From QFOX01 sp044237845 (GTDB lineage Bacteria; Pseudomonadota; Alphaproteobacteria; Rickettsiales; UBA3002): DNA of 32,097 nucleotides. The position numbers and the translations under genes are program-made. Positions within the stretch are counted from its first letter, which is position 1, and the number at the start of each line of letters is the position of its first letter. The notes below the pieces were generated by a model, which had not been told where the DNA came from, searched no databases, and saw only the letters and a list, made by a program, of their open reading frames with translations. Location: positions 1 to 32,097 of the forward strand of contig JBIIEL010000021.1 in the NCBI GenBank assembly GCA_044237845.1, given 5' to 3'. Positions 15,063-21,197 of this stretch are shown piece by piece.

Positions 15063-16272
15063 GCGGCGCGCAACCGTTGGCGTGATGGTTGGCGGCCTGA
15101 TGGTGGGGGGCGACGCGCCTATCCGCGTGCAATCCATGACCAATACCGACACGGCGGATGTGGCAGCAACCGTGGCGCAAATTCGCGCGCTAGCCGATGC
15201 AGGTAGCGAATTTGTGCGCATCACCGTCAACAACGAAGCGGCGGCGAAGGCCGTGCCGGAGATTTATAATCAGTTGTTGGCTGGCGGCCCCGCCGCCCCG
15301 TTAGTTGGCGACTTTCACTATAATGGCCATCGGCTGCTGACGAATTTTCCCGAGATGGCGGAAGTGCTGGCCAAATACCGTATCAACCCAGGGAATGTGG
15401 GGTTCGGCGAAAAGCAGGACGCGCAGTTTTCGCAGATGATTGAGGTGGCGGTTAAGCGCAACAAAGCGGTGCGCATCGGCGTCAATTGGGGGTCGATGGA
15501 TAACGCGCTGCTCGCGCGGTTGATGGACGCAAATGCTGCATCGGCTGCGCCGAAGGCGAGCGAAGAAATTGCCCGGGAGGCGCTGGTGGTTTCCGCACTG
15601 CAAAGTGCGGCGCAGGCGGAGGCGGTGGGCTTGCGTGCCGACCAGATTATTCTCTCCGCCAAGGTCAGCCGCGTGCAGGATTTGATTTCGGTGTATCGCG
15701 CACTGGCGGCGCGCTGCCAGTACCCGCTCCATCTCGGCCTCACCGAGGCGGGGATGGGCAGCAAAGGCATCGTGGCGAGTAGCGCGGCGCTGGCGGTGCT
15801 GCTGCAGGAAGGCATCGGCGATACGATCCGCATTTCGCTGACGCCGGAACCGAATGGCGACCGCACGCGCGAGGTGATCGTGGCGCAGGAATTGCTGCAG
15901 ACTATGGGGCTACGAAATTTCGCGCCGTTGGTGGTGGCCTGCCCCGGCTGTGGCCGCACCACGAGCACCTATTTTCAGGAGCTGGCCGCGGAAATTCAGG
16001 ACTATCTGCGCGCGCGCATGCCCGTCTGGGCGAAGGAATTTGCGGGCGCCGAGGCGATGCATGTGGCGGTGATGGGCTGCATTGTGAACGGCCCCGGCGA
16101 AAGCAAACACGCCAATATCGGCATCTCACTCCCCGGCACGGGCGAATCCCCCGTCGCCCCGGTGTTTGAGGACGGCGAGAAGGTCGCAACCCTGCGCGGG
16201 GATACCATCGCCGCTGAGTTCAAAGCGCGGCTCGAGGCCTATGTGGCGCGCAGCTACGCGAAAGTGGCGTAA
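15055..16272 (+). CDS. ispG: 4-hydroxy-3-methylbut-2-en-1-yl diphosphate synthase IspG
   Basis: IspG performs the penultimate step of the MEP isoprenoid pathway, converting the cyclic diphosphate MEcPP to HMBPP with a [4Fe-4S] cluster. The cluster ligands are visible as Cys296 and Cys299 in CPGCGRTT, Cys342 in MGCIVNGPGES and Glu349 in the same motif; IGISLPG completes the C-terminal domain. The TIM-barrel part starts with APIRVQSMTNTDTADV. ATG 15055 is preferred (405 residues) because AGAGG lies 6 bases upstream and it overlaps the preceding stop by 8 bases; an in-frame ATG at 15016 lies deep in the upstream gene. IspG supports ubiquinone and undecaprenyl synthesis, which links it to ubiG in this window. 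Confidence 0.96.
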   Translation: MIKRRATVGVMVGGLMVGGDAPIRVQSMTNTDTADVAATVAQIRALADAGSEFVRITVNNEAAAKAVPEIYNQLLAGGPAAPLVGDFHYNGHRLLTNFPEMAEVLAKYRINPGNVGFGEKQDAQFSQMIEVAVKRNKAVRIGVNWGSMDNALLARLMDANAASAAPKASEEIAREALVVSALQSAAQAEAVGLRADQIILSAKVSRVQDLISVYRALAARCQYPLHLGLTEAGMGSKGIVASSAALAVLLQEGIGDTIRISLTPEPNGDRTREVIVAQELLQTMGLRNFAPLVVACPGCGRTTSTYFQELAAEIQDYLRARMPVWAKEFAGAEAMHVAVMGCIVNGPGESKHANIGISLPGTGESPVAPVFEDGEKVATLRGDTIAAEFKARLEAYVARSYAKVA

Positions 16273-16301
16273 CCCCATCTTTCTGCTTGCGTAATGGCAC
16301 G

Positions 16302-16356
16302 TGGGGCGCTAACACTGCCCCATACGCCGCGCCGTTGCGCCGCGAATCTGGGCAGT
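16302..16356 (+). promoter_or_regulatory. Leader with two mutually exclusive hairpins upstream of hisS
   Basis: In the 135-base gap before hisS, TGGGGC (16302-16307) can pair with GCCCCA (16317-16322). The overlapping ACTGCCC (16314-16320) can instead pair with GGGCAGT (16350-16356). The two stems share bases and exclude each other, as in an attenuator. There is no T-run after either stem, and no histidine-rich leader peptide was found, so the function is uncertain. Confidence 0.35.
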
Positions 16357-16407
16357 CTGAAGGACATGCCGTTGCACAAAGCAGTAACAGCGAGATTTTA
16401 CCACTGC

Positions 16408-17667
16408 ATGAGTACCAAAGAATTACAGCCCGTGCGCGGGACGCATGATTTGTTAGCCGCTGAGTACGCTCTGCATCAGCGCGTGATTGGCGGCGCGCAG
16501 CGCGTGGCCGCGCTTTACGGCTTCGACCGTGTGGACACGCCGATGTTTGAGTTCTCGGAAGTCTTCCACCGCGCGGTGGGTGAGACGTCTGACATCGTGA
16601 GCAAGGAAACCTATACGTTCACGGATCGCGGGGGAGAATCCCTCACCCTGCGGCCGGAATTTACGGCAGCGATTGTGCGCGCCTTCATCAGCAATAAGCT
16701 GACGCAAGAACTGCCGTTTAAATGTTTTTACGCGGGCCCGGCCTTCCGTTATGAACGCCCGCAAAAGGGCCGTATGCGCCAGTTTCACCAGATCGGCGCA
16801 GAGCTGCTCGGTGCGGCCGATGCGTGTGCGGATGTGGAAATGATTGCACTCGCCGCCCACACCCTTCGGGTGCTTGGACTTTCGGATGCGGTGACGCTTG
16901 AGCTGAATTCGCTGGGGGATGGGGAGTCGCGCGCGGCGTATCGTGACGCGCTGGTCGCGTATCTCTCGCAGTATGAGGATAAATTATCCGACGACAGCAG
17001 GCTTCGCCTGACTAAGAATCCTCTTAGAATTCTGGATTCGAAAAGCGAGGGTGACCGCGCAATTATTGCGGGCGCGCCGACGCTGCATGCTTATTTCAAC
17101 GACGCGTCGCGCAGCCATTTTGAGCGCGTGAAAGCAGGGCTGACGGCGCTTGGCATCGCGTTCACCGTCAGCGAGAAACTGGTGCGCGGGCTCGATTATT
17201 ATTCACACACCGTATTTGAATTCACCACCGACAAGCTGGGCGCGCAGGGCACTGTGCTCGCAGGCGGGCGCTATGACGGGCTCGTGAAACTGATGGGTGG
17301 GCCGGATACGCCGGGCATCGGTTTCGCGGCCGGTGTGGAGCGTCTCGCGGCGCTGGTCGCCGAAGCGGGCGCGCCAAAAAATGCTGCAGCAATTGCGGCG
17401 GTGATCCCGATGGGTGAAGCGGCGGAAGCTGAGGCATGGAGCCTTGTTCAGGCACTACGCGCAGAAGGCATCCGCAGCGATATCGCCTATAAGGGCAACA
17501 GCAAAAAACGCTTTGAGCGTGCGAACAAAATCGGCGCGCAGTTCGCCCTGATTATCGGCGAGGACGAGCTAAAAAACGGGGTGATTACTTTAAAAAACCT
17601 ATCCACGGGGGCGCAGCAAACCATCATGCGTGATGGGGTGATTGCCGCACTGAAAACTGAAAACTGA
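16408..17667 (+). CDS. hisS: Histidyl-tRNA synthetase HisS
   Basis: HisS charges tRNA-His. This class II synthetase (419 residues) has its motifs in order: the N-terminal LQPVRGTHDLL, motif 1 region GFDRVDTPMFEFSEVFHRA, motif 2 with FRYERPQKGRMRQFHQ, the histidine-specific loop LVRGLDYYSHTVFEF, GGRYDGLV and motif 3 GIGFAAGVERL. A C-terminal anticodon-binding domain follows (DIAYKGNSKKRFERANKIG, ALIIGEDELKNG). ATG 16408 is chosen because MSTKELQPVRGTHD is the usual start; the frame is open for 38 more codons upstream but that part has no family similarity. The last codons are built from tandem heptamers that run on into the space before prfA. Confidence 0.96.
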   Translation: MSTKELQPVRGTHDLLAAEYALHQRVIGGAQRVAALYGFDRVDTPMFEFSEVFHRAVGETSDIVSKETYTFTDRGGESLTLRPEFTAAIVRAFISNKLTQELPFKCFYAGPAFRYERPQKGRMRQFHQIGAELLGAADACADVEMIALAAHTLRVLGLSDAVTLELNSLGDGESRAAYRDALVAYLSQYEDKLSDDSRLRLTKNPLRILDSKSEGDRAIIAGAPTLHAYFNDASRSHFERVKAGLTALGIAFTVSEKLVRGLDYYSHTVFEFTTDKLGAQGTVLAGGRYDGLVKLMGGPDTPGIGFAAGVERLAALVAEAGAPKNAAAIAAVIPMGEAAEAEAWSLVQALRAEGIRSDIAYKGNSKKRFERANKIGAQFALIIGEDELKNGVITLKNLSTGAQQTIMRDGVIAALKTEN

Positions 17668-17690
17668 CGACTGACGACTGGAGACTGAAC
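17649..17690 (+). repeat. Six tandem heptamers (ACTGNNN) bridging hisS and prfA
   Basis: From 17649 the sequence reads in exact 7-base steps: ACTGAAA, ACTGAAA, ACTGACG, ACTGACG, ACTGGAG, ACTGAAC. The first units encode the last hisS residues, the third supplies the hisS TGA, and the fifth contains the GGAG that is the likely prfA ribosome-binding site. The constant ACTG in every unit with a variable last three bases points to repeat expansion rather than chance. Confidence 0.85.
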
Positions 17691-17693
17691 TAC

Positions 17694-18767
17694 ATGTCAT
17701 TTGATAAAAAAATCGATGCGCTGGTGAAGCGTCATGGTGAATTACGCGACGCGATTTCCTCGCCGGATACCCTCAAGGGCGGCGATTACGCGAAGTTTTC
17801 GAAGGAATATTCCGACCTCACCCCCATCATCGAGACCGCGCTGGCCCTGCGTCAGGCCACTCAGGAGCTGGAAGACGCCAAGGTCATGATTAACGGTAAG
17901 GACGAAGGCATGCGCGAGCTGGCGCTGGAAGAAAAAGCGGCGCTTGATAAGCTGATTCCGAAGCTGACGGAAGACCTGCAAATCGCCCTGCTGCCGAAGG
18001 ACGAAGCCGACGCAAAGAACGCGATTTTAGAAGTGCGCGCCGGCACGGGTGGCGACGAAGCGGCGCTGTTTGCGGCCGAGCTTTTTCGCATGTATCAGCG
18101 CTTCTCGGAGCTCAACGGCTGGAAGTTTGAAGTGCTGGAAGTGAGCGATTCGACCCTCGGCGGTTACAAGGACGCAAGCGCCAGCATCAGTGGCAAAAAC
18201 GTGTTCCAAAAGCTCAAATGGGAATCCGGCGTGCATCGCGTGCAGCGCGTTCCCGCGACGGAAACGCAGGGGCGCATTCATACCTCCGCAGCGACGGTGG
18301 CCGTGCTTCCGGAGGCGGAAGAGGTGGATATTCAGATCAACGAAAACGACCTGCGCATCGACGTGTTTCGCTCCTCCGGCCCCGGCGGTCAGTCGGTGAA
18401 TACGACCGATTCCGCCGTGCGCATTGTGCATGTGCCGACGGGTGTGACCGTGCAGTGTCAGGACGAAAAATCGCAGCATAAGAACAAGGCGAAGGCGCTA
18501 AAAATTCTGCGCTCGCGCCTCTATGACGCGGAGTACCAGAAGCGCGAGGCGGAACGCTCGGCGAGCCGTAAAGGGCAGGTGGGCTCGGGCGACCGTAGCG
18601 AGCGCATCCGCACCTATAACTTCCCGCAAGGGCGGGTGACGGATCACCGCATCAACATGACGACCTATGACCTCGACCGCGTGATCGAGGGCAGCGGGCT
18701 TGGGGCGTATTGTGACGCGCTCATCAAGGAAGATCAGGCGAGCAAACTCTCGGAGATCAAGGAATAA
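17694..18767 (+). CDS. prfA: Peptide chain release factor 1 (RF1)
   Basis: RF1 reads UAA and UAG stop codons and triggers release of the finished peptide. The 357-residue protein has the class-I tripeptide Pro187-Ala188-Thr189 in RVPATETQGRIHTSAA, which marks RF1 rather than RF2, and the catalytic Gly231-Gly232-Gln233 in SSGPGGQSVNTTDSA. The RGTGGDEAALFA region and the coiled N-terminal domain are complete. The ribosome-binding site GGAG lies 10 bases before the ATG within the heptamer repeat. Its TAA overlaps the ATG of prmC by one base, coupling synthesis of RF1 to that of the enzyme that methylates its GGQ glutamine. Confidence 0.97.
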   Translation: MSFDKKIDALVKRHGELRDAISSPDTLKGGDYAKFSKEYSDLTPIIETALALRQATQELEDAKVMINGKDEGMRELALEEKAALDKLIPKLTEDLQIALLPKDEADAKNAILEVRAGTGGDEAALFAAELFRMYQRFSELNGWKFEVLEVSDSTLGGYKDASASISGKNVFQKLKWESGVHRVQRVPATETQGRIHTSAATVAVLPEAEEVDIQINENDLRIDVFRSSGPGGQSVNTTDSAVRIVHVPTGVTVQCQDEKSQHKNKAKALKILRSRLYDAEYQKREAERSASRKGQVGSGDRSERIRTYNFPQGRVTDHRINMTTYDLDRVIEGSGLGAYCDALIKEDQASKLSEIKE

Positions 18768-19609
18768 TGAAGGCAATCGCGGCACAGTTGAGCGAAGCGC
18801 GGGAGGCACTGGGTGCCGTGGCGGGCAGCAATGCGGCGCTCGAAGCACGTGTGCTCGCCGCTCATGCCTGGGGCATGACGCCGGAAGCGCTGGTGCTACA
18901 TAGCGCCGAACCCCGCGACCAAGCTGCGCTTGGAGACCTTTTAGAAAGACGTTTGCGGCATGAACCCGTCGCGCAAATTCTGGGCACCAAGGATTTCTGG
19001 AAACAGACATTCACGGTGACGCGCGACGTGCTGACCCCGCGCGCGGATAGCGAAACGATGATCGAGGAATTACTGCGTTTGCGGACGGATAAGGCTGCGC
19101 CGCTACGCATCCTCGACCTCGGCACGGGCAGTGGGTGTTTGTTGCTTTCTACACTAGGGGAATACCCGAATGCGAGCGGTGTGGGGGTGGATGCCAGCGA
19201 AGCGGCGCTGGCGGTTGCAACAAAAAATGCTGCAGCGTTAGGGCTGGGTACGCGCGCCGCGCTGCAGTGCAGCAATTGGTGCAGCAATGTGGAGGGCACA
19301 TTCGACGTGGTGCTCTCGAATCCACCGTATATTCCGCGTGCGGAAATCGCGACGCTCGATACGGATGTGCAAGGTTTTGAGCCACACAGCGCGCTCGATG
19401 GCGGCGTGGATGGGCTGGACTGCTACCGCGCGATTTCTGCGCAGATTCTGCCGCATCTCAACCCCGGCGCGCTGCTGCTATTTGAAGTCGGCGCGGGGCA
19501 GGCAGATGACGTGGCAGCGCTTGGGGTCGCGCACGGATTAACGCTTATTTCGATTACTTCTGACCTTGCGGGAATCCCCCGCATTGTCGCTTTTCAATAC
19601 TCCATCTAA
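18767..19609 (+). CDS. prmC: Release factor glutamine methyltransferase PrmC
   Basis: PrmC N5-methylates the GGQ glutamine of release factors with S-adenosylmethionine. The 280-residue protein shows the N-terminal helical domain (AREALGAVAGSNAALEARVL), the linker VAQILGTKDFWKQTFTVTRD, the motif TPRADSETMIEELL, motif I LDLGTGSGCLLLSTL and the catalytic Asn185-Pro-Pro-Tyr188 in VLSNPPYIPRAEI. YRAISAQILPHLNPGALL and the C-terminal GIPRIVAFQYSI complete the fold. It overlaps prfA by one base (TAATGA), and the DUF4167 gene follows after 14 bases, the expected order for this class. Confidence 0.96.
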   Translation: MKAIAAQLSEAREALGAVAGSNAALEARVLAAHAWGMTPEALVLHSAEPRDQAALGDLLERRLRHEPVAQILGTKDFWKQTFTVTRDVLTPRADSETMIEELLRLRTDKAAPLRILDLGTGSGCLLLSTLGEYPNASGVGVDASEAALAVATKNAAALGLGTRAALQCSNWCSNVEGTFDVVLSNPPYIPRAEIATLDTDVQGFEPHSALDGGVDGLDCYRAISAQILPHLNPGALLLFEVGAGQADDVAALGVAHGLTLISITSDLAGIPRIVAFQYSI

Positions 19610-19623
19610 CGAAGGATTTTTTT

Positions 19624-20184
19624 ATGATGCGCAAGAACAATAATAACGGTGGCAACCGCAATAAACATCGCGGCAATAGCGGCGGCGGACGGCGCTATAA
19701 CAACAATGGCGGCGGTAATCGCGGCGGCCATAATGACGGGCAGAATATTGCGCGGCAGAAGCACCACGCGACGCAGATGCTCGGCAAATTCAGCGATATG
19801 GCGCGCAACGCGCAAAGCAACGGCGACAGGGTCGATGTCGAATATTACCTGCAGCATGTGGAGCATTATAGCCGCGTACTGGCGGAAATCGCGGGTGTGG
19901 AGGCGGAGCGCTTCGCGCATAGCCGCGAGCAATATGCACCGCAGGGCGATGTGGCAGGCGGAGAAGCGGCGAACGCAGAACCCACCAGCGAAGGCAATGC
20001 GGATGCTGCGACGACAAATAATGAAGGCAGCGAAGGGCAGGGCAGCTATCAGCCACGCCAGCGCCATCACCGCCACCGCGCACACGGGCATCACAGCGCG
20101 CCCGCGAGTGATAATGGTGCGGTGGAAGCCAATGCCAACAAGGAAGAAATTCCGCTGCCGGGGAATATTTTACCGCCGATTTAG
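19624..20184 (+). CDS. DUF4167 domain protein
   Basis: This 186-residue protein opens with a low-complexity Asn/Gly/Arg-rich tract (NNNNGGNRNKHRGNSGGG...) and then contains the short conserved helix-turn-helix of DUF4167 at about 45-90, with QMLGKFSDMARNAQSNGDRV and YYLQHVEHYSRVLAEI. The rest is Gln/His/Glu-rich and disordered, ending in EIPLPGNILPPI. DUF4167 proteins are found in Alphaproteobacteria next to prmC and clpB; their function is unknown to me. Basic and Gly/Asn-rich stretches are suggestive of nucleic-acid or ribosome association, which is inference only. The ATG codon pair and the purine-rich AAGGA before it support the start. A palindromic repeat follows. Confidence 0.88.
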   Translation: MMRKNNNNGGNRNKHRGNSGGGRRYNNNGGGNRGGHNDGQNIARQKHHATQMLGKFSDMARNAQSNGDRVDVEYYLQHVEHYSRVLAEIAGVEAERFAHSREQYAPQGDVAGGEAANAEPTSEGNADAATTNNEGSEGQGSYQPRQRHHRHRAHGHHSAPASDNGAVEANANKEEIPLPGNILPPI

Positions 20185-20247
20185 CGGTTCACTACTAGTC
20201 GCTATAGGGCTAGTTGTCAGGCAAAAACGGCATCACATAACAAAGCC

Positions 20248-20328
20248 TGTCACCCCGTGTTTACCACGGGGTCCATCTTCCTTTTCTCTCACGTAAACAG
20301 ATGGACCCCGGCGTCCGCCGGGGTGACA
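20248..20328. repeat. Double-hairpin palindromic repeat between convergent genes (copy B)
   Basis: The left arm (TGTCACCCCGTG...CACGGGGTCCATC) and right arm (GATGGACCCCGGC...GCCGGGGTGACA) are reverse complements over most of their length, and each forms its own 7-bp hairpin (CCCCGTG/CACGGGG and CCCCGGC/GCCGGGG). The design and the TGTCA ends match copy A at 1273-1340, although the stem bases differ. It too lies between two converging genes (DUF4167 and DUF3108). Confidence 0.85.
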
Positions 20329-20353
20329 CGCGCTGAGTGCGTGACGAAGCGAG

Positions 20354-21157
20354 CTACTTCAACTCCACCAGCGTGGCGGTGAGGTGGCCGACGACGGCGT
20401 CGATGGTGACGCGTAGCGGCAGCGCTTTTTCGTCGGCACCGAAGAAGATATGGATATCCGGGTCGCCCGCTTTGAATTTTTTGAGCTCTTTCGGCGTATA
20501 GCCCGCAATCGGCGTGCGGGCGATGCTGGCGTCGATGGCGGCGATGTCTTTGTCCAGTATCTCGAGCGTGACGGGCTTGGCGGCGAGGGTGACACGCATG
20601 TCGGCCAGCCGTGCGCCATCGTAGGTTTTGGTGCTGATATGGGGGCTGCCACCCGCTAGCGCCTCATGGATTTTGCGGCGGAGGATGAGACCGCCGGTGA
20701 CAGGGTCGGTGGCCGTGCTTGCTTGTGCGGTCGGCACGGGGGGGCGCCAAGCGGTGTCGTCCTCCGGTTTGCGGATGCGGGTAGTGAGCTGGCCTGCCGC
20801 GTCGTAGGTCATGGTGGTCAGGTCGGTTTTGTCGCTGTTGTGCGGGCGGGATTCAAACCGCGATGGTGTGTAGCCCGCCGCGGTGACATTGCCGCTCGCC
20901 TCGGCCACGCGCTGCTCTTTCGAGAACAGGGCGGCGACACCGGTCGTTTTGGTATCGACGGTTATTTGGTAATGGCTGGCATCCTCGCGCGCGGTGAGGC
21001 GGATGCGGCCGATGGGAACACCGTTCCAGGCGACGCTGTATTTGCCCTCCATGGTGAGCGGCGCGAGTGGCGCGAACTCCCCAGCTGCTGCGCTATAAGG
21101 CAGGCTAAACAGCAGAATTGCAACGGCGATCTTGTAACTCGTGCGGGGCGGTACCAT
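20354..21157 (-). CDS. DUF3108 secreted protein
   Basis: A signal peptide is clear: SYKIAVAILLFSLPYSAAAG, with cleavage near residue 26 from ATG 21157. The mature part has the DUF3108 pattern of alternating strands: YSVAWNGVPIGRIRLTA, YQITVDTKTTGVAALF, then an acidic Asp/Glu-rich middle and a C-terminal FFGADEKALPLRVTIDAVVG and LTATLVELK. DUF3108 proteins are beta-rich, likely periplasmic and perhaps lipid- or envelope-binding; no catalytic residues are apparent. A longer open frame to 21217 is rejected because it would overlap clpB and push the signal peptide inward. Only 40 bases separate it from the divergent clpB start. Function is unknown. Confidence 0.8.
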   Translation of the reverse strand: MVPPRTSYKIAVAILLFSLPYSAAAGEFAPLAPLTMEGKYSVAWNGVPIGRIRLTAREDASHYQITVDTKTTGVAALFSKEQRVAEASGNVTAAGYTPSRFESRPHNSDKTDLTTMTYDAAGQLTTRIRKPEDDTAWRPPVPTAQASTATDPVTGGLILRRKIHEALAGGSPHISTKTYDGARLADMRVTLAAKPVTLEILDKDIAAIDASIARTPIAGYTPKELKKFKAGDPDIHIFFGADEKALPLRVTIDAVVGHLTATLVELK

Positions 21158-21160
21158 ATT
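21131..21160 (+). promoter_or_regulatory. Candidate heat-shock (sigma-32-type) promoter of clpB
   Basis: CTTGTAA (21131-21137) and TACCATATT (21152-21160) are separated by 14 bases, in keeping with the sigma-32 pattern CTTGAAA-N11-16-CCCCATNTA. Transcription would begin about 30 bases before the clpB ATG. The -35 box lies inside the beginning of the opposing DUF3108 gene. The match is partial and this is a candidate only. Confidence 0.4.
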
Positions 21161-21197
21161 AGCAGCATAGCAAACCAGTAAGGGTGGGCAACTATTT

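Noticed and set aside
16294..16407. 38-residue upstream extension of hisS
   Set aside because: No HisS similarity and it would absorb the leader hairpins; the family start is at 16408.
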